A stretch of 64,000 nt of DNA from positions 124,573-188,572 of the forward strand of contig JADZGB010000003.1 of NCBI GenBank assembly GCA_020854105.1, read 5' to 3'. The notes below the pieces were generated by a model, which worked only from the letters and a program-made list of their open reading frames with translations, was not told where the DNA came from and made no database searches. Below, one piece after another: positions 53,522 through 61,585 of this stretch; position 1 is the stretch's first letter; every line of letters begins with the position of its first letter. The DNA comes from Burkholderiales bacterium. GTDB lineage: Bacteria; Pseudomonadota; Gammaproteobacteria; Burkholderiales; SHXO01. A program made the position numbers and the translations under genes.

Positions 53522-54456
53522 CCTCCGAGGACCTGCTGAATCTTCTCGGCTGCCCGCCGGCAGACGATGCGCACGGCATCGGGGCTGAACCCGCCGCAAT
53601 GAGGCGTGATGATGAGGTTATCGTGCGTCCTGGCGTACTCGACGAGCGGATGATTCGACACATCGGGCTCTCCCTCCAGCACGTCAACTCCCGCCGCCGC
53701 GATACGCCCGTCCGTGAGCGCATCACGTAGCGCGACCTCGTCCACCAACGCGCCACGTGATGTGTTGACGAATATCGCGCCGTGCTTGAACTGGTCGAGC
53801 AATTGCTTCGATACCATGCCCCTCGTCTCCTCCGACAGGTGCACGTGGATCGAGACGAAGTCGGACGAGGCGACGAGCGACTGGAGCGATCGGCGTTCGA
53901 CGCCTGGCGGAAGCGTCGCCTGGTGAGGATCGTGGGCGAGCACGGACATGCCGAATGCCTGGCCATAGCGCGACATCCATCCGCCGATGCGGCCGCACCC
54001 GATCAATCCCAGCACCTTTCCCTTCAGCATCGTGCCCGGAAACTCCTCGCGCACCCAGCGCCCCGACTCGGTATGCCGCAAGGCGCCTTTCAGATTGCGC
54101 GCGCATGCCATCAGCAGTGCCCACGACAACTCCGCGGCCGGCGTGATGTTCCGCAGCAGGTCGGGATCCTCCTTCAACGTTCGCACCGGCACGTTGCGCT
54201 GCGCGAGCACCCGCCGAGCGATGTGATCCGAACCCGTTGTCGCACAGCTGACGATCTTCAAGCGCGGGGCGGTCTGCACCATGGCGTCGGAGATGCGGGT
54301 CTTCATGGACGCATCGAGGAGCGCATCGGCCTCCTTCAACGCGGCGGCGACCGCGTCGTCATTTGCTTCCACATGCCGCACCAGCCAGGGCGGCGACAGG
54401 ACCGTGCGCGCAGCTTCCAATCCCTCCTGGCTGCCGAGATAGATCACCAGTGCCAT
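53518..54456 (-). CDS. D-2-hydroxyacid dehydrogenase family protein
   Basis: A 312-residue NAD-dependent dehydrogenase of the SerA/D-LDH family. NAD loop GLIGCGRIGGWMSRYGQAFG (about 150-169); catalytic Arg in NTSRGALVDE, Glu in GVDVLEGEPD and His in IITPHCGGFS. It would interconvert a 2-keto acid and a D-2-hydroxyacid. Its stop overlaps the ThDP enzyme start, so the two may handle the same keto acid. No serine biosynthesis genes are nearby, so true SerA is unlikely. Confidence 0.87.
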   Translation of the reverse strand: MALVIYLGSQEGLEAARTVLSPPWLVRHVEANDDAVAAALKEADALLDASMKTRISDAMVQTAPRLKIVSCATTGSDHIARRVLAQRNVPVRTLKEDPDLLRNITPAAELSWALLMACARNLKGALRHTESGRWVREEFPGTMLKGKVLGLIGCGRIGGWMSRYGQAFGMSVLAHDPHQATLPPGVERRSLQSLVASSDFVSIHVHLSEETRGMVSKQLLDQFKHGAIFVNTSRGALVDEVALRDALTDGRIAAAGVDVLEGEPDVSNHPLVEYARTHDNLIITPHCGGFSPDAVRIVCRRAAEKIQQVLGG

Positions 54457-54489
54457 GCTGAGCCTTGACCGTTCATCGCGCTTTGCGCT

Positions 54490-55407
54490 TCAGTTCGCCT
54501 TCGCCAGCCAGAAGTAAAGATAGTCGCCCGTGCCAGCCTGCTCCAGGCTCGCTTGCCAGGATCGTTCCATGACCGACGGGACCTCGGGTAGCGGATCCGC
54601 GCCACCCGGGCGCTTGTCACGCAGCCAGCGCAGGGCGTTGGACAAACCGAAACGGTGCACGCATCGCGCTTCGATCACACGCAACCCGGCTCGTTGCGCG
54701 CACACCTGGAAGGAATCCACGTCGAAGTACCAGCGATGCACCGTCCGGTAGAAGAAGGCTGGGTAATCCGCGGGCAGCAGATCCATGAGCACGTCCCTGC
54801 GATTGGGCGTACTCACGAGTGCGCGCCCGCCAGTCCCCAGAAGATGCGCGATCCCGAGCAGAAAATCGAGGGGGTCAGACACGTGCTCGATCACGCTGAA
54901 GCTGAACACGAAGTCCGCGTCGCCCATCCCAGCTTCGACCGCCTCAGGGCAGGTCGAAAAGGCCTGGTGGCCTCGTTCCCGCAGCGAATCGTGATACCCG
55001 ACGCAGGGCTCGATCGCCACCGTCGTGCATGCCAGTCCGGCAACGTGATCCAGGAAGCTACCCGCGGCACAACCGACATCGACTACCGTGCGGCCTCGCA
55101 GGTTCTCGGGCCAGAGCACCTTGAGGTTCGCCAACTGCAGTACGTCGTGCGAGGCGAGGTACTCTCTGGCCGCCTCTCCTGCTGCGAGCAGCTCGCGATA
55201 ACGGGCCGACACGTAGATGTCGCCACCATGACAGTGCTGTTCCGACAGTCTCTCCACCGAGCAGCCGGCGCAGCGAGCAACCACCGCGGAGTCAGGCGAC
55301 AGACGCCCGAACGCACCATCGCGTACCGCACCGGTGCGCACCGGACGCCACTCGACGGATCCGCAGATCTCGCACGGTGCGAACCCGATGTCCGCGACTC
55401 CCGTCAT
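54490..55407 (-). CDS. Class I methyltransferase with N-terminal zinc ribbon
   Basis: A 305-residue protein from ATG 55407 with a strong AAGGAGAGG ribosome site. Two cysteine pairs (CEICGS, about 12-17; CAGC, about 46-49) form a zinc knuckle as in the NovU/TylCIII-like sugar C-methyltransferases. SAM motif I is VVDVGCAAGSFLDHVAGL, and FVFSFSVIEHVSDPLDFLLG follows. A C-methyltransferase acting on a ketosugar is possible, but the family also has O-methylating members. Confidence 0.83.
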   Translation of the reverse strand: MTGVADIGFAPCEICGSVEWRPVRTGAVRDGAFGRLSPDSAVVARCAGCSVERLSEQHCHGGDIYVSARYRELLAAGEAAREYLASHDVLQLANLKVLWPENLRGRTVVDVGCAAGSFLDHVAGLACTTVAIEPCVGYHDSLRERGHQAFSTCPEAVEAGMGDADFVFSFSVIEHVSDPLDFLLGIAHLLGTGGRALVSTPNRRDVLMDLLPADYPAFFYRTVHRWYFDVDSFQVCAQRAGLRVIEARCVHRFGLSNALRWLRDKRPGGADPLPEVPSVMERSWQASLEQAGTGDYLYFWLAKAN

Positions 55408-55441
55408 CGCCTCTCCTTGCTGCTCGGCATCCCGCGATTCC

Positions 55442-56608
55442 TCATGCGGGAAGATAGTTGAGGCGCTTCTCGATGCTGAGCGGCACCTCAGCGAGCACGT
55501 CTGCGATCCTGGCACCTGCCGACCCATCACCGAACATGAGCGACCGCGGATAACGACCATGATCGAGTTGGCGGAGGATCGCCGCTTCGATTGCGCGGGC
55601 ATCATGGGGCGCATCGACCACGTTCGATGCGCGCTCCCGGCCTCGCTGCCGGCTGCCGATGTTCACGCACGGCACGCCGAGAAAGGCCCCCTCCCGCAAT
55701 CCCGAGGATGAATTCCCCACCAGACAGTGAGCGTTGTTGATCAGCCGCGCATAGTCCTCGGGGCTGAAGTTGCGGTAGAAGTGCATGTAGTCGGGCCGGT
55801 GGCGCTCTCGGAACACACGCAAGCCCTTGGCTACGTCGTCCGAGCCTGCATCGACGTTGGGCCACAGCCATGCCACCTGCAGACCGCGCTTGCCCATGGC
55901 TGCGACCGCCTGCAGTGTCTCGTTGACCTGCTTGAAGCCCTCGCCGTACTCCGTGGTCACCGGGTGCTGCAGGACCACCATATAGGGTTTGGCGGGGTCG
56001 AGCGGTGCACCGACGCCCTTGTAGCGCTCCAGCAACTCATAGGTGATCGAAAGGTCCGCTTCAGCGAGCAAGTCGATGGCAGGACAGCCCGTCAGGTGGA
56101 TGGCGCCCGGATCCTCGCCCATGCGGATGAGGTACTCGCGGGCGCGCTCGGTCGCCGGAAAGTGGATGTGGGCCAGTTTCGTGATTGCGTGCCGGACGCT
56201 CTCGTCGATGGAGCCTGTCACCTCGCCGCCCTGAGTGTGCGCGAGCGGGATGTTCATGTAGCTCGATGCCACCGCAGTGGCGAGAGTCTCGAAGCGATCC
56301 GCGACAGTGAGGACGACGTCGGGCTTCAGATTCTCGAAATGAGTTGCCAACTCCACGATCGCCAGCCCGGTGGACTTGGCCATCGTCGTCGGCGTCTCAC
56401 CCTCGACAATCGAATGGACCACGCTGTCCGGCTCGAAACCGTCGGCGCGGATGATCTTGATCGCCTCTCCGAAGCGATACAGCAGCGCAGATGCACCGAC
56501 GATGAGCTGGAGTCGGAGGCCCGAATGGGCCTTCGCGGCACGCAGGAAACTCTTGATACGCCCGTAGTTGGCGCGGCTGTTCACCACGACGCAGATCTTG
56601 CGGGTCAC
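55442..56608 (-). CDS. neuC: NeuC-like hydrolysing UDP-HexNAc 2-epimerase
   Basis: A 388-residue GT-B-fold enzyme whose GTG start overlaps the neuB stop (GTGA). VVNSRANYGRIKSFL (about 8-22) replaces the common TGTRADYG start, and the conserved blocks LTVADRFETLATAVAS, HTQGGEVTGSIDESVRHAITKL and VGNSSSGLREGAFLGVPCVNIGSRQRGR are all present. NeuC-type enzymes cleave UDP from UDP-GlcNAc (or UDP-diNAcBac) while inverting C2 to give ManNAc-type sugars, the NeuB substrate. The missing aminotransferase in the window makes the GlcNAc route more likely than the legionaminate route. Confidence 0.9.
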   Translation of the reverse strand: MTRKICVVVNSRANYGRIKSFLRAAKAHSGLRLQLIVGASALLYRFGEAIKIIRADGFEPDSVVHSIVEGETPTTMAKSTGLAIVELATHFENLKPDVVLTVADRFETLATAVASSYMNIPLAHTQGGEVTGSIDESVRHAITKLAHIHFPATERAREYLIRMGEDPGAIHLTGCPAIDLLAEADLSITYELLERYKGVGAPLDPAKPYMVVLQHPVTTEYGEGFKQVNETLQAVAAMGKRGLQVAWLWPNVDAGSDDVAKGLRVFRERHRPDYMHFYRNFSPEDYARLINNAHCLVGNSSSGLREGAFLGVPCVNIGSRQRGRERASNVVDAPHDARAIEAAILRQLDHGRYPRSLMFGDGSAGARIADVLAEVPLSIEKRLNYLPA

Positions 56609-57651
56609 GACGCGAGGTCCTCCCAGTTAAGCAACCGGCCCGGCACGACGTCGCGGCGCAGTTTCATGCCGACAAGCTTGGCGAGTTGATCCGCGGGTAT
56701 GCCGGTCGCCGGCTTCTTCAGCGTCAGCATATCGGCGGTCAGCGCGGTGCCGGCAGGAAGCGCCCGGGAGGGTGCGATGCTCTTTCCGAAGGTGTTGCGC
56801 ATGGCGGACAACCCGTCCGCCATGGCGTCCTTGTCCACCGGGTGCGCGTCCATCAGCGCGAAGCTGTCCCTCGCATCCCGGACGCGAGAGAACTGCTCGA
56901 ACGTCACGGAAGCCGGCACGTCGGGGCCGAAGACGCGGGGGTGGAAGGTGACGTGAAGCTCGACGATGTCACAACCCCGGGCGATGGCCGCGATTGCCGG
57001 GTACTCGCTGGCCGAGTGGTCGGACAGTCCGATCGGACAATCATAGCGGCGCCTCAACTCGTCGAGCACGTTCAGCCCGACTTCCTGCAAAGGCGTCGGA
57101 TACTTGCTGGTGCACTGAAACAGCACGAGCTGCGCACCTCGGGCGCGCAGGCGAGCGAACGCCTCGTCGATCTCTTCCCAGCGGCTCATGCCCGTACTGA
57201 GCAGGATCGGCCCGCCCGCTCCGAGCATCGCCTCGAGCAAATCCAGCGACTTCACTTCGCCAGATCCGACTTTCCACCCCGGAACGCCGAGTCTCGCGAG
57301 CATCTCGACTGCCATCACGCTGAAGGGCGAGCTCAGGAATACGAGGTTACGTGCTCGCGCATGCTCCGCAAGGCCAGCCCACTGCGCCTCGGAGAACTCC
57401 ATTCGGCGCCAGTACGCGAATCGCGTCTCGTCCTGTCGCGAAAATCTCACCCGGAATGGTTCGTCGAGGGTCGATTCGGCGGCAGCGATATGGGTCTGGA
57501 ACTTGATTGCATCCGCACCAGCGTCAGCGGCCGCATCGATGAAGGCATGCGCCATTCCGAGCGAGCCATCGTGGCTCTGGGAAACCTCTGCGACCAAGAA
57601 CGTGCGGTGACCGGGACCAACCGGCTGATCACCGAGGAGGATCGTATTCAT
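56605..57651 (-). CDS. neuB: NeuB-family nonulosonic acid synthase
   Basis: A 348-residue enzyme that condenses PEP with a ManNAc-type aldehyde sugar. The TIM barrel starts FLVAEVSQSHDGSLGMAHAF, with AIKFQTH (about 49-55), KVGSGEVKSLDLLEAM, ILLSTGMSRWEE and IGLSDHSASEYP. The C-terminal SAF domain begins near 285 (RNTFGKSIAPSRALPAGTAL). The metal/His segment reads VELHVTFHPRVFGPDVPASV, where classical sialate synthases have EKHFTLD...GPDH, so it belongs to a divergent subfamily. It is the first gene of the coupled cassette that continues to 47220. Confidence 0.92.
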   Translation of the reverse strand: MNTILLGDQPVGPGHRTFLVAEVSQSHDGSLGMAHAFIDAAADAGADAIKFQTHIAAAESTLDEPFRVRFSRQDETRFAYWRRMEFSEAQWAGLAEHARARNLVFLSSPFSVMAVEMLARLGVPGWKVGSGEVKSLDLLEAMLGAGGPILLSTGMSRWEEIDEAFARLRARGAQLVLFQCTSKYPTPLQEVGLNVLDELRRRYDCPIGLSDHSASEYPAIAAIARGCDIVELHVTFHPRVFGPDVPASVTFEQFSRVRDARDSFALMDAHPVDKDAMADGLSAMRNTFGKSIAPSRALPAGTALTADMLTLKKPATGIPADQLAKLVGMKLRRDVVPGRLLNWEDLAS

Positions 57652-57664
57652 CGTCGATCAGGAA

Positions 57665-59464
57665 TCATGCAGCCGAGGCGACCTGGACCATCTCGCGGAA
57701 GCGAGGGTTACGGGCGACGAGGTCGCCGAACGTACCCTGGGCCGCCACCTGGCCTTTGTCCAGCAGGAAGATGTGATCACATCCCTGCACCGTGGAGAGG
57801 CGGTGGGCGATCACGATCACCGTCACCTCGTTGTGCAGATTATGCACCGCTTCCATGACGGCCTGTTCCGTCACGTTGTCCAGCGCGCTGGTCGCCTCGT
57901 CGAGGATCAGTACCTGCGGGCGGTGGTAGAGCGCCCGCGCGATGCCAATACGCTGCCGCTGCCCGCCGGACAGGCGTACGCCGCGTTCGCCGACGACGGT
58001 TTCGTACCCCCGAGGCAGCTCCCGCATCACGAACTCATGCAGGTTGGCGATGCGCGCGGCGTGCTCGACTTGTCCGATATCGATCTGATCCACAGGAACT
58101 CCGAACGCGATATTCGAGGCGACGCTGTCGTCGGTCAGGTAGATGCTCTGCGGCACGTAGCCGAGGATGCGCTGCCACGATCGCAGGTTGGCCTTCGTGA
58201 TCGTGACTCCATCCACGCGCACCTGACCCGACTGGGGCCACAACAACCCCAGCAACACATCGACTGTCGTGGTCTTGCCCGAGCCCGTGGTGCCGACGAG
58301 TCCGATGGTGGCGCGTGCCGGAATGATGAGGCTCAGCTCTTGCAGTACGGTACGGCTCGACTTCGGATAGGCGTAGACGATTCCGTCCAGCACGATATCG
58401 CGCTCGAGCTTCATTGCATCACGGCTTGCTTCGGACTCCGCCGGAGGAGACCCGAGCGCCATCAGATCGGCGTGGATCGCATCCAGCGCGGGACCGGCGA
58501 AGCGCAGCGTGGACAGATGGGCGTAGACCTGCTGAATGGCGGGCATCAGCCTATAGCTCGCCAAAGCATAGAGGCCGATGATGGGGAGGGCCCCCTGCAG
58601 CCCCCCGGCGGTGCGCATCAGATAGAGGACCACCGCCAGCATGCCGCCGAAGGCCAGGATCTCCAGGAGATAGCGTGGCAGCTGTTTCGCCAACTGGGCA
58701 GTCGTCACCTGCTGCGCGTAGCGGTGAGCGGGGGCCTCGTAGCGTTTGGCGACGATGCGCTCGAGGCCGGAGATCTTCACTTCCTTGATCCCGCCAAACG
58801 CCTCCGCGAGCGTCTTGAACAGCAGCTGTCGCGCCTCGACCCGCTCCTTTCCCAGCCGTCCCAGTCGCTGCCGCAGCAGTAGGTAGATAAGCCCATATCC
58901 AATCCCAAGGCCAAGCGTGACGCACAGAGCGAGAAAAGGATCGGCGACTACGAGCAGCACCAGCAGAGCGAGCGCGACCGCCGCCTGCGCCACGAGTTGC
59001 ATGAATGGTATCAGCGCGTTGCGAATCACCTCGTGCACTTCGGTGAGGACCACCTTGCCGAATTCGGCACTGTGGCGATCGAGGAATGCCTCGTACGGCT
59101 GGTGGAGATAGGCTGTTACGAGTCGCTTGCCCAGCGAGTACTCGCGCATGTGCGTGTAGCGCAGCAGGGCCCAGGTCGTCATCGCCTTGAATGCAATGGA
59201 CAGTACCAGGGCGGCGAACACCAATACCCCGAGGAAGAAGAGGAACGCGTCCGGATTCGTGAAGCCCAGGCCCTCGTAGGCCGCGGAAAGGTAGTGGTTA
59301 TCGCTCACCACGTCGGGATTGGCAGCGACTGAGATGAAGGGCATGATCGAGGCCACGCCGACCGCGTCGAGCACACCCATCACCAGGATCAGTCCGACCA
59401 GCAGGTATGCATGGCGGCGCTCGCGGGCCGACAGCAGCTGCAGGATCTTTCGGATCACGTCCAC
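57665..59464 (-). CDS. PglK-like ABC transporter (lipid-linked oligosaccharide flippase)
   Basis: A 599-residue half-transporter: six membrane helices to about residue 320 and an ATPase domain with Walker A GTTGSGKTTT (about 390), LSGGQRQRIGIARAL and ILDEATSALDN. The opening LSARERRHAYLLVGLILVMGVLDAVGVASI is that of PglK/WlaB-like flippases. I choose GTG 59464 because GGAG precedes it by 9 bases; GTG 59479 and 59458 are alternatives and the longer upstream frame is not plausible. No Wzx flippase is seen in the window, so this may export the glycan made by the cluster. Confidence 0.83.
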   Translation of the reverse strand: MDVIRKILQLLSARERRHAYLLVGLILVMGVLDAVGVASIMPFISVAANPDVVSDNHYLSAAYEGLGFTNPDAFLFFLGVLVFAALVLSIAFKAMTTWALLRYTHMREYSLGKRLVTAYLHQPYEAFLDRHSAEFGKVVLTEVHEVIRNALIPFMQLVAQAAVALALLVLLVVADPFLALCVTLGLGIGYGLIYLLLRQRLGRLGKERVEARQLLFKTLAEAFGGIKEVKISGLERIVAKRYEAPAHRYAQQVTTAQLAKQLPRYLLEILAFGGMLAVVLYLMRTAGGLQGALPIIGLYALASYRLMPAIQQVYAHLSTLRFAGPALDAIHADLMALGSPPAESEASRDAMKLERDIVLDGIVYAYPKSSRTVLQELSLIIPARATIGLVGTTGSGKTTTVDVLLGLLWPQSGQVRVDGVTITKANLRSWQRILGYVPQSIYLTDDSVASNIAFGVPVDQIDIGQVEHAARIANLHEFVMRELPRGYETVVGERGVRLSGGQRQRIGIARALYHRPQVLILDEATSALDNVTEQAVMEAVHNLHNEVTVIVIAHRLSTVQGCDHIFLLDKGQVAAQGTFGDLVARNPRFREMVQVASAA

Positions 59465-59635
59465 GTTGGTTGTCTCCACTGGCGGGACTGGCTGTACCGC
59501 CGTTTCTCGCCGGACGGTGGCGAGGCGGTCGGAAGCGCTGGCGCGCACCACGCGGCGACGCGACGGCGCGCGATCATAGCACGCCGGCGGCCTCATCCGG
59601 CCGCTCGAACATTGCGAAACGCAGCCGGGCACGGC

Positions 59636-59965
59636 TCATTGGCCGTACTGGGTATTCACCCAGCTCCGATATGCGCCGCGGGTCACCTCGCGGACCCGCT
59701 GGCCGTTGTGCAGGTACCAGCGCAGCGTCCCGCGCAGACCGCCCTCGAAGGTCTCCGACGCCCGCCAGCCCAATTCGCCGTGCAGCGTCGAGGCATCGAC
59801 CGCCGCCAGCGCCGCATCGACCGCCGCCAGCGCCGAGAGGTTGCAGGGATTGCCGGCGCAGGTCAACTTGTCGAGATTGACCAGCGGCTCGTCCCGCTCC
59901 CGGAGTCACTCCAGGACGAAGTTCGAGCCGATGAACCTGGTGCCACCGGTGACGAGGATGGTCAT
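59636..59965 (-). pseudogene. rmlB: rmlB (dTDP-glucose 4,6-dehydratase) remnant
   Basis: ATG 59965 opens MTILVTGGTRFIGSNFVLE, an RmlB start, but codon 20 is TGA (59906-59908) where Trp is expected. The frame then reads LRERDEPLVNLDKLTCAGNP, again RmlB, and jumps directly to LGWRASETFEGGLRGTLRWYL and VTRGAYRSWVNTQYGQ, the RmlB C-terminus. About 240 residues are missing between. The junction contains a duplicated gcggcgctggcggcggtcga-type repeat. The 687 bases between the flippase and manC hold no other gene. Confidence 0.88.
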
Positions 59966-60151
59966 CCCGGTGCCAAGCCTGGGGCGAACCCGGCGGGCGG
60001 ACGGCGGGACACACCGCGGGCAACGCCTGGAAGACAGGCCAGAACTCGACGTGTCACGTGGCCTCAGGACACGGGTGAGATAATCGGGAAGCCTTCTTGC
60101 TTTCGCCGATGCTGGCGAATGCCAATCCGCCTGTCAAACGATCCATTCATC

Positions 60152-61570
60152 ATGCTCATTCCCCTCATTCTCTCCGGCGGCAGCGGCACCCGCCTGTGGC
60201 CGGTGTCCCGCGAGGCCTATCCCAAGCCCTTCATCAAGCTGCCCGACGGTCAGAGCCTGCTGCAGAAGACCCTGGGCCGCCTGGCCCCGCTGGGCGAGAT
60301 CGCGGAGGTGATCACGGTAACGAACCGGGAGCACCTGTTCGCCACCCGCGACGAGTATGCGCGCCTGGATGCCAGGTGCCGGCACTTCTTCGTGCTGGAG
60401 CCGCTGGCACGCAACACCGCGCCGGCGGTGGCGGTCGGAGCACTAGCAGCGGCGGCACGGCACGGTCCCGACGTCACGCTGCTGGTGCTGCCCGCGGATC
60501 ACCTGGTTCCGGACGCCGAGGCGTTCGCACGCAGTGTCCAGCAGGCGCTCGTCCTGGCCGGGCAGGGGCACCTGGTGACCTTCGGCATCCAGCCCAGCTA
60601 TCCGGAGACCGGCTTCGGCTACGTGGAACGGGGCGATCCGATCAAGGGTACCGAAGGCTATCGGGTCGCGCGCTTCACCGAGAAGCCGAACCTCGAGACC
60701 GCGCGCACGATGATCGAATCGGGGCGCTATTACTGGAACTCCGGCATGTTCTGCTTCCGCGCCGACGTGTTCCTGGAGGATCTCGCCAGACTCGCAACCG
60801 AGATCGACCAGGGCGCGCGCCAGTGCTGGGAGTCGATCGCGACCGGGGACGATCACGTCCACCTGAGCCAGGAGATCTTCGGAAGGATTCCCGACATCTC
60901 CATCGATTACGCGGTGATGGAGAAGTCCGCGCGGGTTGCGGTGGTGCCGTCCACCTTCGCCTGGAGCGACGTCGGCTCGTGGAAGGCGGTCAGCGAACTC
61001 ACCTCCCCCGATGCGCAGGGCAACCGTGCGCAGGGCGAGGCGATGTTCGTCGACAGCACCAACTGCTATGTCCAGAGCAGTTCGCGCATGGTCGCGGCGG
61101 TCGGACTGAAGGACGTGGTGGTGGTGGACACGCCGGACGCACTGCTGGTGGCCTCCCAGGACCACCTGCAGGACGTCAAGAAGGTCGCGCAGCAGCTCAA
61201 GCTCGCCAAGCACGACACCTATCTGCTGCACAAGACGGTGATGCGCCCCTGGGGCACCTACACGGTGCTGGAGGAAGGCGACGGGTTCAAGATCAAGCGC
61301 ATCGTGGTCAAGCCGGGCGCCAGCCTCAGCCTGCAGATGCACTACCACCGCAGCGAACACTGGGTGGTGGTGTCGGGCACCGCGAAGGTGGTCAACGGCG
61401 AGCAGGACCTGCTCATCCGCACCAACGAATCGACCTACATCCCGGCCGGCCACAGGCATCGCCTGGAGAATCCGGGCAAGGTCGATCTGGTCATGATCGA
61501 GGTCCAGAGCGGCAGCTATCTCGGCGAGGACGACATCGTCCGCTTCGAGGACCGCTACGGCCGGGGCTGA
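60152..61570 (+). CDS. manC: Mannose-1-phosphate guanylyltransferase/mannose-6-phosphate isomerase
   Basis: A 472-residue type II PMI/GMP enzyme. The guanylyltransferase motif GGSGTRLWPVSREAYPKPF is at residues 9-27, with FTEKPNLETA and WNSGMFCFR after it. The cupin isomerase domain (about 365-472) has GASLSLQMHYHRSEHWVVVSGTA. It supplies GDP-mannose for glycans. ATG 60152 aligns with family starts; an in-frame ATG at 60119 would add 11 residues. It is transcribed opposite to the rmlB remnant, with a weak promoter region in the 180 bases before it. Confidence 0.94.
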   Translation: MLIPLILSGGSGTRLWPVSREAYPKPFIKLPDGQSLLQKTLGRLAPLGEIAEVITVTNREHLFATRDEYARLDARCRHFFVLEPLARNTAPAVAVGALAAAARHGPDVTLLVLPADHLVPDAEAFARSVQQALVLAGQGHLVTFGIQPSYPETGFGYVERGDPIKGTEGYRVARFTEKPNLETARTMIESGRYYWNSGMFCFRADVFLEDLARLATEIDQGARQCWESIATGDDHVHLSQEIFGRIPDISIDYAVMEKSARVAVVPSTFAWSDVGSWKAVSELTSPDAQGNRAQGEAMFVDSTNCYVQSSSRMVAAVGLKDVVVVDTPDALLVASQDHLQDVKKVAQQLKLAKHDTYLLHKTVMRPWGTYTVLEEGDGFKIKRIVVKPGASLSLQMHYHRSEHWVVVSGTAKVVNGEQDLLIRTNESTYIPAGHRHRLENPGKVDLVMIEVQSGSYLGEDDIVRFEDRYGRG

Positions 61571-61585
61571 TCGGGCAGCGGGCTC

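Noticed and set aside
32281..57651. Complete legionaminic or pseudaminic acid pathway
   Set aside because: No PLP aminotransferase or GNAT acetyltransferase for the 4-amino group is visible in the window, so only NeuB/NeuC/CMP-synthetase steps are supported.
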